From an uncultured Bacilli bacterium (lineage in GTDB: Bacteria > Bacillota_I > Bacilli_A > RF39 > UBA660), in the NCBI GenBank assembly GCA_944350405.1, contig CALVPC010000022.1, forward strand, positions 1 to 12,854: a DNA stretch of 12,854 nucleotides. The letters are read 5' to 3'. Numbering within the stretch: position 1 is the first letter of the stretch; every line of letters starts with the position of its first letter. This document shows positions 6,669 to 12,854 of the stretch, piece by piece. A model generated the notes under the pieces. That model was not told the origin of the DNA. It ran no database searches and saw nothing but the letters and a program-made list of their open reading frames with translations. A program made the translations under genes and the position numbers.

Positions 6669-8099
6669 ATGTTAGATAAAATAATAGATAATATAAAAAA
6701 AGATTTTCATAATTCACAAGACATAATTTTTCGAAAAATAAAACTTAAAAACAACAATATATTACTAGTATTTAATAACACTTTAACTAGAAGTGATAAT
6801 ATAAATGATTTTATATTAAAAAAATTAACATCTCTAAAAAGAAAAATAACTAGAGATAATATATATAATCATTTAGAGAATATAGTGCCGGAAAATATAC
6901 TAGTAGATATAAAAGATAAAGAAGATCTATATACTAAAATAAATTCTGGGTTTACAGTATTTATTTTTGAAAAAGGAAAACCATTTGCTGTTGAAACAAG
7001 AGAAAATCTATCGCGTGGAATTAGTGAACCCATGACAGAACAATCTATAAGTGGACCAAAAGATGCTTTTACTGAAAATTATCAAACAAATATCGGTTTA
7101 ATAAGAAAAAGAATAAAAACAAATGAACTAGTAATTGATGAAAAAACAGTAGGAAAACAATCAAAAACAAAAGTAGCTATTTTATATATGTCAAATATAG
7201 TAGAAAGTAAATTAGTAAAAGAAATAAAAAACAAAATAGATAAAATAGATATAGATGGCATATTAGATGTTACCAACATAAGAGAATGTATTGAAGAAAA
7301 ACATGGAATATTCCCTGTAATTGAAGCCACTGAAAGGCCTGATAAAGCATCTTTATTTCTATTAGATGGAAAAGTATGTATCATGACAGAAAACTCTCCA
7401 TACGCTCTTGTTATACCAACTTTTTTTAGTGATTTATTTCATGCTAACGAAGATAATTATCAAAATCATATAAATGTAACATTTACTAGAATAATTAGGT
7501 ACATATCATTTTTAATAGCTATTTTGTTGCCAGCCTTTTATATAGCTATTACAACATTTAATCACGAAACTATACCCGTAACTTTACTTACTAATTTCTC
7601 AGCCCAAAGAGATGGCGTCCCCTTCCCTGCAATAGTTGAAGCTCTAGGCTTAACATTAGTTTTTGAAATTTTAAAAGAAAGTGATATTAGAATGCCTCAT
7701 TTAGCAGGCTCTGCTATTTCTATATTAGGATCAATAGTTTTAGGAGATGCTGCCGTAACAGCAGGAATAGTATCACCAATAACCGTAATCATCGTATCAT
7801 TATCTGCAATAGCATCACTTATGTTTTCAAGCGTTGGTATGGTTAATGCAATTAGAGTTTGGAGAATTATCTTCATGCTCTTTGCCACCACCGCAGGTAT
7901 GATTGGCATATTCTTAGCAGGAATACTTTTAACAACAAGTCTTACATCAAAATCATCATTTGGAAAACCATATCTTTATCCTTTAATACCACTAAATAAA
8001 AAATTCCTAAAAAATGTTTTATTTAAATCAAAAATAGAAAAAGATAATACTAGAATGCCAATTTTAACAGATAAAAACTATACAAGGAGTAACCTATGA
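6669..8099 (+). CDS. Spore germinant receptor subunit A (GerA/GerKA family)
   Basis: The A subunit of a spore inner-membrane germinant receptor; homologues form, with the B subunit, a nutrient-gated complex that triggers germination. The protein has 476 aa from this start. The N-terminal soluble part (about 1-270) carries the family-typical stretch RGISEPMTEQSISGPKDAF (about 116-134) and ENYQTNIGLIRKRI (about 136-149). The C-terminal half is membrane-spanning, with about five hydrophobic segments (near 276-297, 323-336, 346-366, 368-388 and 399-423), including PFPAIVEALGLTLVFEILKE and the conserved GSIVLGDAAVTAGIVSP region. I chose ATG 6669 with AAGGTG 8 nt upstream over the in-frame GTG at 6660, which lies inside that ribosome site. 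The stop overlaps the gerC-like ATG (ATGA). Which ligand is sensed cannot be told. Confidence 0.95.
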   Translation: MLDKIIDNIKKDFHNSQDIIFRKIKLKNNNILLVFNNTLTRSDNINDFILKKLTSLKRKITRDNIYNHLENIVPENILVDIKDKEDLYTKINSGFTVFIFEKGKPFAVETRENLSRGISEPMTEQSISGPKDAFTENYQTNIGLIRKRIKTNELVIDEKTVGKQSKTKVAILYMSNIVESKLVKEIKNKIDKIDIDGILDVTNIRECIEEKHGIFPVIEATERPDKASLFLLDGKVCIMTENSPYALVIPTFFSDLFHANEDNYQNHINVTFTRIIRYISFLIAILLPAFYIAITTFNHETIPVTLLTNFSAQRDGVPFPAIVEALGLTLVFEILKESDIRMPHLAGSAISILGSIVLGDAAVTAGIVSPITVIIVSLSAIASLMFSSVGMVNAIRVWRIIFMLFATTAGMIGIFLAGILLTTSLTSKSSFGKPYLYPLIPLNKKFLKNVLFKSKIEKDNTRMPILTDKNYTRSNL

Positions 8100-9214
8100 A
8101 AAAAATAATTATTTTATTCATAACAATATTTTTACTTAGTGGTTGTAGTTACAGAGAACTTAATGATTTAGCCATAATATCTGCTATAGGAATAGACTAC
8201 GATAATAATGAATTTAAATTAACTGCACAAGTAATGAATGTAAAAAGTAGTAATAGTGGTATAGCCGAAGAAGAAAGCTTAATCTATGAATCAACTGGCC
8301 CAACCATAGCTAAAGCTATTAGAAACTTTTCTATAAGATACCCAAAAAATGCTTATTTAGGTCATCTAGAACTAATAGTTATAAACATAGAAGCTGCAGA
8401 ACAAAAACTAGATGAAATATTTGATTATTTTATAAGATCTCCTGAAGCTAGATCATCTTCATTTGTAGTAATAGCCAAAGAACAAAAAGCAAATGAAATA
8501 CTAAATCCTAATAATGAAAACAAAGGAAACTTCCCTATCGAAGGATTAAAAACCGTTCTATTAGATGGAACAAAAAGAAATGGTACCATATATGACCTAA
8601 CATTTGAAGAATTTCTAAGCTTTTACTTAAAAGAAGGAATAGATCCATTAGTACCATTAATAAAAATTACCAAAAATAAGGGTATAACAGCAAGTGCTAC
8701 TATAATAGAAGAAATGGCTCCCGTACAACATAATAAAGTCTTAAAAACCCTAAATCAAAAACAATCAATAGCTTACAACACAATAAATAATAATTATTAT
8801 GACATAATTGTAGATTGTAAATATCAAGATAAAGACTTTGCAGCCATAGTATATAATCCAAAATCAGAAGTAAATGTAGAGTTAAAAAATAATAAAATAA
8901 CAGTTAATATAGATATAAATATAGAATCTAAAATAACTGAAATTGATAGTAAAATAAATTTAACTAATAAACAAATACAAAATTCTTTAAAAAAAGAAGT
9001 AGATAAACAGTTAAAAAACTATATAACTAGTCTCATAGATTATTGTAAAGAAAATAATTCCGACATCATAGGAATAGGTAATAAAATATATAAAAATTAT
9101 TTCAAAGAATATAAAAAATATAAAAATAAAAATCTATATGAAATAGCTGACTTTAACATAAAAATTAATAACAAAATGTATCGCTATGGAAATATAAATA
9201 AAGGAGCTGCATAA
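8096..9214 (+). CDS. Spore germinant receptor lipoprotein subunit C (Ger(x)C family)
   Basis: A 372-aa lipoprotein subunit of the germinant receptor, expected on the outer face of the spore inner membrane. The signal peptide has a hydrophobic core IIILFITIFLL and a lipobox LSGC, with lipidated Cys17 followed by SYRELNDLAIISAIGIDYD, which matches the family start (W/Y-x-E-L/I-x-x-x-x-x-x-x-x-GID). The remainder is alpha/beta with a Lys/Asn-rich C-terminal domain typical of this family (EVDKQLKNYITSLIDYCKEN). ATG 8096-8098 follows AAGGAG and overlaps the gerA-like stop by 4 nt. The gene lies between the A and B subunits, so the operon order is A-C-B rather than the B. subtilis gerA order A-B-C; other Bacillota also show this order. 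Confidence 0.93.
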   Translation: MKKIIILFITIFLLSGCSYRELNDLAIISAIGIDYDNNEFKLTAQVMNVKSSNSGIAEEESLIYESTGPTIAKAIRNFSIRYPKNAYLGHLELIVINIEAAEQKLDEIFDYFIRSPEARSSSFVVIAKEQKANEILNPNNENKGNFPIEGLKTVLLDGTKRNGTIYDLTFEEFLSFYLKEGIDPLVPLIKITKNKGITASATIIEEMAPVQHNKVLKTLNQKQSIAYNTINNNYYDIIVDCKYQDKDFAAIVYNPKSEVNVELKNNKITVNIDINIESKITEIDSKINLTNKQIQNSLKKEVDKQLKNYITSLIDYCKENNSDIIGIGNKIYKNYFKEYKKYKNKNLYEIADFNIKINNKMYRYGNINKGAA

Positions 9215-9216
9215 TT

Positions 9217-10299
9217 ATGAATGGAAAAATCAGTAGTGGCGAAGTAATGGCAATATGTGTAGCAATAATTTTTGCTATGTTCCCTGGATTTGCTAATACA
9301 CTAATTTTATCACAATCTCAAAATGCCTCACTAATTTCTTTAATAATAGCTTTTTTACTAGGATTAATTCCAATTGGTATGATTATGTATATAAGTACAA
9401 AAATAAATACCAATTTCTTTGAATTTACTAAAAAGAACTTTAAAGCTTTTGGCTATATTCTAGATATATTATTAATATTAGTAGCAATATTTACCCTATT
9501 AATAAGTAACTGGTTAGCAATAGATTTTGTAATAAGTCAGTTTCTAACAAGAAGTTCATATTACCTAATTTCCATATTAATTTCAGTAATTATTGCAATT
9601 ACTATAAATAAAGGAATAGAAACCCTATCAAGAACAATATTTATTTTATTTATAATATCTGTACCAGTAATATTATTACTCTTAATCCCTTTAATCCCTT
9701 ATATAGAATTAGACAATTTAAAACCATATATAGATGTACCAATAAAAGACATACTAAAAAGCTCATTTGTTTTCCTAACAGTAGCAATATCTCCAGTATT
9801 TTATATATTAGGATTAAAAAATAGAACTAATGATAAAAAAAACTTCCCAAGAAAAATATTAGTAGGATACATAATAACATCCATACTAATATTCATAATT
9901 CTCTTTTTTATAATTTCAGTATATGGAATAGATCTAGGAAGTCTTTTAACTTATCCTATATATGGCTTATTTAAAAAAGTACAAATATTTGGTTTTATAG
10001 AAAGAATAGAAAACTTTGCAGCAATCTTTCTAATAACTGCTTATTTTTCTCAAATATCTTATTTTATCTATGCTATAAAAAATAATTTATCTAATATGTT
10101 TAAAATAAAAAGTAAAAAAACAAAACAAATTATAACATATATTCTATCTATAAGTATTCCAATAATAAGTATCTATCTATTTAAAACCTATGAACTTGCA
10201 CCATCAATTGAATATGTACCATATGTATTAATAATATTTTATATAATACTAATAATATACTTTATAAGATCATTATTTATTAAAACTAAGACCTCTTAA
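9217..10299 (+). CDS. Spore germinant receptor permease subunit B (GerAB/APC superfamily)
   Basis: A 360-aa integral membrane protein of the GerAB family, related to amino-acid permeases of the APC superfamily and shown in Bacillus to bind the germinant. About ten hydrophobic segments are visible (near 10-30, 38-60, 80-105, 113-131, 139-160, 183-200, 214-235, 264-286, 304-322 and 333-352). The FGFIERIENFAA stretch (about 258-269) matches the conserved F-x-E-R-I-E/D element before TM8. The N-terminal ISSGEVMAICVAIIFAMFPG corresponds to the family ISxxQ start of TM1. AAGGAG lies 10 nt before ATG 9217, 2 nt after the C-subunit stop. Its 3' end overlaps by 14 nt the end of the convergent small membrane gene, and no terminator is seen between them. 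Confidence 0.94.
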   Translation: MNGKISSGEVMAICVAIIFAMFPGFANTLILSQSQNASLISLIIAFLLGLIPIGMIMYISTKINTNFFEFTKKNFKAFGYILDILLILVAIFTLLISNWLAIDFVISQFLTRSSYYLISILISVIIAITINKGIETLSRTIFILFIISVPVILLLLIPLIPYIELDNLKPYIDVPIKDILKSSFVFLTVAISPVFYILGLKNRTNDKKNFPRKILVGYIITSILIFIILFFIISVYGIDLGSLLTYPIYGLFKKVQIFGFIERIENFAAIFLITAYFSQISYFIYAIKNNLSNMFKIKSKKTKQIITYILSISIPIISIYLFKTYELAPSIEYVPYVLIIFYIILIIYFIRSLFIKTKTS

Positions 10300-10633
10300 T
10301 CTCATTACTACGACTAATAGTAATAGTATTACTCAAAGATTTTGGAGTATAGTTAATAATATTTTGTTTCTTTAATACCTCATATATAGAAGGTGCACCA
10401 ATAAATCCAAATAAAGATACCCATAAACCATTATATAAACTAAGTTCAAAAAACCACATTGAAAAAAGAGTACCTAAAACAAAAGATGAAACAAAATTAA
10501 ATAAAATAACTTGCCAGCTCTTCTTAAAAATACAAATAGTCTTAACTTTCTGAACAAGAGCCATCTCAAATATCGAAAAGGTAATACTTATTAAAAGAAC
10601 ATCCATAAGTAAATCTGTCACCATTACATCCAT
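10286..10633 (-). CDS. Small membrane protein, possibly phage-type holin
   Basis: A 115-aa protein with three likely membrane segments (about 7-28, 43-63 and 66-88) and a polar C-terminal tail ending EIKRS. The FGFIGAPSIYEVLKKQ end of the last segment (about 75-90) resembles the GAPxxYxxLKK pattern I associate with small phage holin-like proteins, but I cannot assign a named family. AAGGAGG lies 7 nt before ATG 10631-10633 and directly after the stop of the upstream small gene, so the two form a tight pair. The stop lies inside gerB-like coding sequence (convergent, 14-nt overlap). It could be a domesticated lysis gene or a plain membrane protein of unknown role. Confidence 0.7.
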   Translation of the reverse strand: MDVMVTDLLMDVLLISITFSIFEMALVQKVKTICIFKKSWQVILFNFVSSFVLGTLFSMWFFELSLYNGLWVSLFGFIGAPSIYEVLKKQNIINYTPKSLSNTITISRSNEIKRS

Positions 10634-10645
10634 AATAATACCTCC

Positions 10646-10948
10646 TTATCTTAATGGTATCTCATTAATATTTTTAATAATCTCATCTGCAACATTAGAA
10701 CATTTAATACTCTTAAGAGAATTATAAAGATCATTAACTTCTTCTTTTTCTTCCATAGTTATATATCCCCTAGAACTAAATAATTTATATCTTTCAATAA
10801 TATGAAACTTTAAATTTAGACAAGCCTGATTCTCAAGCATGTCTATTTTTTTTAAATATCTCATAATCTTTTTATATAAATAAGTAAAAATAGCTACAAC
10901 CAAAGAAAATAATATTTCAAGCCAGTAATTAAGTATAAAACTAAACAT
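10646..10948 (-). CDS. Small phage-like protein with N-terminal membrane anchor (holin-associated type)
   Basis: A 100-aa protein with one N-terminal hydrophobic segment (FILNYWLEILFSLVVAIFTYLY, described here as residues 4-25), a basic turn (KKIMRYLKK) and a helical soluble domain. The soluble part, with GYITMEEKEEVNDLY (about 61-75) and a C-terminal INEIPLR, resembles the GYIxxEExExxxxLY...LP pattern of small proteins encoded beside holins in Bacillota prophages; the usual LGGNG in the middle is replaced by a divergent SIKCSN. AGGTG lies 5 nt before ATG 10946-10948. It is followed 12 nt later by the second small membrane gene. The phage-lysis assignment rests on remembered patterns and on the pairing. 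Confidence 0.65.
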   Translation of the reverse strand: MFSFILNYWLEILFSLVVAIFTYLYKKIMRYLKKIDMLENQACLNLKFHIIERYKLFSSRGYITMEEKEEVNDLYNSLKSIKCSNVADEIIKNINEIPLR

Positions 10949-10982
10949 ACCATCACCTAATATATTTTATTAATAAAATAAA

Positions 10983-11006
10983 ATAGTTGTTATAAAAAAC
11001 AACTAT
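10983..11006 (-). terminator. AT-rich hairpin upstream of the small phage-like gene pair
   Basis: Perfect 9-bp inverted repeat ATAGTTGTT/AACAACTAT with a 6-nt loop. On the minus strand the distal arm continues into ATTTTATTTTATT, so it could work as a weak intrinsic terminator or leader attenuator for the 10948-10286 pair, about 35 nt before the first start codon. On the plus strand no T-run follows. Confidence 0.5.
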
Positions 11007-11032
11007 AAAAACAAGTAATAATAGACTATATA

Positions 11033-11059
11033 AAAAGGTGCGACACTGTCGCACCTTTT
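11033..11059 (-). terminator. Strong palindromic terminator after the DUF1016 gene
   Basis: Two perfect 13-nt arms, AAAAGGTGCGACA and TGTCGCACCTTTT, around a single central base. The stem is GC-rich in a very AT-rich surrounding and lies about 40 nt beyond the DUF1016 stop. On the minus strand TTTTTATAT follows, and the A-run on the other side makes it potentially bidirectional. Its core GACACTGTCG recurs inside the DUF1016 gene, so it may also belong to a family of dispersed palindromes. Confidence 0.85.
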
Positions 11060-11098
11060 CAAAAAACAATATTTTTAATATAAATCTATAATAAAACA

Positions 11099-11998
11099 TT
11101 ACTCCTTTATTTTATAAATAGTTCTAAATATATTAGGATTACTAGCGTATTTAATAACAAAATAATTATCTTTCAGACAAATAATTATTCCAATCGTAGA
11201 ATTATGACTTATATCTTTTACTTTCTTATCTATATAATTCATATACATATTTATTTGCCCTATATGTTCTTTTTTTAATTCCACTGACTTTAACTCTAAA
11301 ACTACATAACAATTATATATAATATTAAATAAAAGTATATCTATATAATTATAACTAGCTCCTACCTTTATCTTATATTCATTTTCTATATAACAAAAAC
11401 CTTCACCAAGCTCTTTTAAAAAATTATCTAAATCTTCAAGTATTAATCTCATCAAAACTTTTTCTGATACCTCTTCTACCCCTAAACTATTTTTTATAAT
11501 AATAGGATTTTTTATAAAATCTTCTATTTTACTTTCTTCACTCTTTACTAGTTTTTCTTTAGTCTTAGTATCTAATCTTTCATATTCATTATTTTTTATT
11601 TTTACTCTAAGTTCTCTTACTGATAAATTATAATCTTCAGTAATCTTTATATAATAATTAATTTTTCCTATGTCATCAAACTTTAAAAGTTCACAATAAT
11701 GAGACCATGTCAATTGGGCCGACAGTGTCTGCCCTTTTTGAAAAAGATAATATTTTCTCATATTCTTTAAACTTCTAGTAGAATACCCCTTGCCTAATTC
11801 TAAAGTTAATCTCTTAGAATACTCTTTAATTAAACTATCTCCATACTTAGCACGTTTTTCTCCGCCTTGGGCTTCAACAAGAAGTTTACCTACATTGTAA
11901 TAAGTAAGTAAATCATTTTTATTTTTACTATAATCTTTTACTTTTTTATATACTTCGTTATTTATAAATTCAGTCTTTATTTTATCGTAATAAGTCAT
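11099..11998 (-). CDS. DUF1016 / YhcG-type PD-(D/E)XK nuclease domain protein
   Basis: A 299-aa protein of the DUF1016 (YhcG) family. The N-terminal domain (about 1-160) has the family pattern YYNVGKLLVEAQ, KYGDSLIKEYSKRLTLELGKGYS, and QTLSAQLTWSHYCELL (90-105) followed by SVRELR (126-131). The C-terminal domain (about 165-299) is a PD-(D/E)XK-type nuclease with Asp220 (YNYIDILLF), Glu235-x-Lys237 (VVLELK) and Gln248 (IGQINMYMNYID), then GIIICLKDN. Members occur alone, on mobile elements and beside restriction systems; the substrate here is unknown and no methyltransferase is nearby. I prefer ATG 11996-11998, which has GGAGG 7 nt upstream, over an ATG 14 codons earlier without one. The QTLSA codons are unusually GC-rich and palindromic (see 11716-11734). 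It appears monocistronic. Confidence 0.9.
   Translation of the reverse strand: MTYYDKIKTEFINNEVYKKVKDYSKNKNDLLTYYNVGKLLVEAQGGEKRAKYGDSLIKEYSKRLTLELGKGYSTRSLKNMRKYYLFQKGQTLSAQLTWSHYCELLKFDDIGKINYYIKITEDYNLSVRELRVKIKNNEYERLDTKTKEKLVKSEESKIEDFIKNPIIIKNSLGVEEVSEKVLMRLILEDLDNFLKELGEGFCYIENEYKIKVGASYNYIDILLFNIIYNCYVVLELKSVELKKEHIGQINMYMNYIDKKVKDISHNSTIGIIICLKDNYFVIKYASNPNIFRTIYKIKE
11716..11734. repeat. GC-rich palindrome inside the DUF1016 coding region
   Basis: Arms GGGCCGACA and TGTCTGCCC around one central base, complementary except at one position, in a gene that is otherwise extremely AT-rich. Read on the minus strand it encodes GQTLSA with codons that are rare here (GGG, CAG, CTG, TCG, GCC). 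Including the A-run, 19 of 24 positions match the terminator palindrome at 11033-11059, with the 10-mer GACACTGTCG identical. Confidence 0.7.
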
Positions 11999-12028
11999 AA
12001 CAAAACCTCCAGTATTAAAATTAATACC

Positions 12029-12057
12029 ACTATAAAACAATAAATAAATTTTGTAAA
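12029..12057 (-). promoter_or_regulatory. Promoter of the DUF1016 gene
   Basis: On the minus strand, -35 TTTACA (12052-12057), a 17-nt spacer and -10 TATAGT (12029-12034), each one base from the vegetative consensus. The start would be near 12022, giving a leader of about 24 nt with GGAGG before ATG 11998. Confidence 0.6.
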
Positions 12058-12296
12058 ATAACTATTTAATAAACTTTAAAACAATATAAAAATGAAATAT
12101 AAAACTTTATCTAAAAAAATAATATATTTCATTTATAAATCATTATTTAATTATTAAAATCTATAGTTTCTCTATATTATTTAATAAAAACCTTTCAATT
12201 ATCACTATTCTACTATATTTAATATAATTATTATCTTTAAACACAAAATGTTTCTCTATGACTAAATTATATACTATTAACTTTAGACTTAAACAA
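12058..12296. other. AT-rich intergenic region, no gene recognised
   Basis: About 240 nt of almost pure A/T sequence between the DUF1016 promoter and the terminator of the last gene. I see no supported open frame, no tRNA and no GC-rich block that could be a DGR template repeat. It contains one dyad, AAATGAAATATA (12090-12101) and TATATTTCATTT (12123-12134), 12-nt arms separated by 21 nt; with only two G-C pairs it would be a weak stem and may be chance in such sequence. Confidence 0.5.
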
Positions 12297-12336
12297 ATAA
12301 AAAAGTGCCCGCAGGATTTTACCCTGCATGGCACTT
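12297..12336 (-). terminator. Intrinsic terminator of the variable surface-protein gene
   Basis: Stem AAGTGCC/GGCACTT (12303-12309 and 12330-12336), a small internal loop, then GCAGG/CCTGC (12311-12315 and 12323-12327) around a 7-nt loop. On the minus strand the 3' arm runs into TTTTTTATTT. It begins 7 nt after the TGA stop of the gene, a standard spacing. Confidence 0.9.
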
Positions 12337-12343
12337 ACTTTAC

Positions 12344-12854
12344 TCAAATTCCTAATGTATACGGATCACTACTTGTTCCAGTTCCTCCAGTTATCTCTAC
12401 CATAGAGTCTAGATATAGGACTGGGCGCACCGCACGAGTGTAAGAGGCATAGCTGGGGGCGACATGACCGGTCGAAAGGACAAGGAACACGTAGCTGGAA
12501 AGGCCGGAAGGAGGGGTTATTATCCATTGAGCTGAACTATATAATAACCAGTCATTATTCTTACAATCACTATAATCATTCCAACTATTTAATGCTGTTG
12601 CTAAACATTCTTCTCTACTTGTTGTACTTCCTCCACTTGTTGCATAGCCATAATCACTTGGATACATTAATCCTATTTCACCTATAAAGCTTGTTGGTCT
12701 TCCACTATATACTGTTGTCCCTCTTTCATATGTATACCAATGACTTGCTAGTACACCGCTAGCAGTATTTGTCCCCCCTAAATACCATTTTGCATCATTT
12801 ATCATACTCTTTGCTTCCTCTGTTAATCCTGTTGTGCTAAAATCACATGCTGTT
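12344..12854 (-). CDS. Probable surface protein with DGR-type variable C-terminal domain (5' part outside window)
   Basis: The frame is open to the right edge, giving 169 C-terminal residues; the ATG at 12805 is internal, because upstream codons (…CDFSTTGLTEEAKS) continue the same domain. The visible part contains WYLGGTNTASGV, YTYERGT, GLMYPSDYGYATSGGS, ECL…SDCKNNDW (possible disulfide), then WIITPPSGLSSYVFLVLSTG and a conserved ending RAVRPVLYLDS…GGTGTSSDPYTLGI. This arrangement resembles C-type-lectin-like ligand-binding domains (Trp/Gly-rich core, V-R-P near the end) and the long C-terminal domains found on pilin-like or cell-surface proteins of gut Bacillota; that assignment is from memory. 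The N-terminus, and so any signal peptide or prepilin motif, is not visible. Codon use changes abruptly at 12425-12517, the reason for proposing targeted diversification. A terminator follows; no cassette genes follow it. Confidence 0.85.
   Translation of the reverse strand, partial: TACDFSTTGLTEEAKSMINDAKWYLGGTNTASGVLASHWYTYERGTTVYSGRPTSFIGEIGLMYPSDYGYATSGGSTTSREECLATALNSWNDYSDCKNNDWLLYSSAQWIITPPSGLSSYVFLVLSTGHVAPSYASYTRAVRPVLYLDSMVEITGGTGTSSDPYTLGI
12416..12526 (-). other. Candidate DGR variable region with IMH-like end
   Basis: In the 31 codons from 12517 down to 12425, none ends in A, 27 end in C or T, A is 9 of 93 bases against 27 T on the coding strand, and G+C is about 61%. In the next 24 codons of the same gene, 11 end in A. 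A-depleted runs of NNC/NNT codons are what adenine-directed mutagenesis of AAC/AAT codons in a template repeat yields. The segment ends with the GC-rich VRPVL codons (12430-12416), at the position and with the character of an IMH element. No template repeat or reverse transcriptase is present in the window. Confidence 0.7.

Noticed and set aside
10963..10980. Perfect 18-bp palindrome
   Set aside because: It consists only of A and T in a stretch that is nearly all A/T; chance is sufficient and no function is suggested.
11060..12343. Search for a DGR template repeat, Avd or reverse transcriptase downstream of the candidate variable region
   Set aside because: The only genes and GC-rich blocks here are the DUF1016 gene and hairpins; none resembles the 12416-12526 segment or an RT (no YxDD motif in the window's proteins).
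12258..12443. Plus-strand frame across the terminator and the end of the variable gene
   Set aside because: It reads through the hairpin terminator and the reverse strand of the variable region, with no ribosome site.
1..12854. CRISPR arrays, tRNA/rRNA genes, insertion sequences
   Set aside because: I found no regularly spaced direct repeats, no tRNA-like cloverleaf with a recognisable T-loop, and no transposase motifs or flanking inverted repeats.

Overview
The window looks like chromosome from an AT-rich, low-GC Gram-positive bacterium (Bacillota). The evidence is a Bacillus-type rimP-nusA-ylxR-infB operon, a PcrA helicase with the Gram-positive C-terminal domain, and a complete GerA-type spore-germinant receptor operon, so the lineage forms endospores or descends from ones that did. 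TGA is used as a stop by several genes (nucleotidyltransferase, pcrA, gerKA-like and the last gene) and Trp is always TGG, so the code is standard. I cannot name the species; an uncultured gut Bacilli or Clostridia lineage with a small genome is my inference.

Layout. 1-2998 (minus): translation/transcription operon rimP (N-terminal domain only), nusA, ylxR, an unrecognised 133-aa gene where ylxQ normally sits, and infB, which runs off the left edge. It has an extended -10 promoter and a leader hairpin. 3019-3306 (minus): single-domain rhodanese. 3550-6524 (minus): pcrA and a sugar-nucleotide-type nucleotidyltransferase, overlapping by 4 nt and ending in a strong hairpin terminator. 6620-10299 (plus): germination receptor operon in the order A-C-B behind a good sigma-G-like promoter. 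10286-10948 (minus): two small phage-type, holin-like genes convergent with and overlapping the germination operon. 11099-11998 (minus): a DUF1016/YhcG-type PD-(D/E)XK nuclease. 12344-12854 (minus, 5' end outside): C-terminal part of a probable surface protein.

The most interesting feature is in that last gene. A 93-nt stretch (12425-12517) has the composition expected of the variable region of a diversity-generating retroelement (DGR). None of 31 codons ends in A, adenine is depleted on the coding strand (9 A against 27 T), G+C is about 61% in an otherwise very AT-rich gene, and it ends in a GC-rich segment encoding VRPVL that resembles an initiation-of-mutagenic-homing site. The reverse transcriptase and template repeat are not in this window, so the target would be served from elsewhere or from beyond the right edge.

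Other points of interest are the RimP lacking its C-terminal domain, the replacement of ylxQ, and a GC-rich palindrome inside the DUF1016 gene whose core recurs in the terminator just downstream of it.
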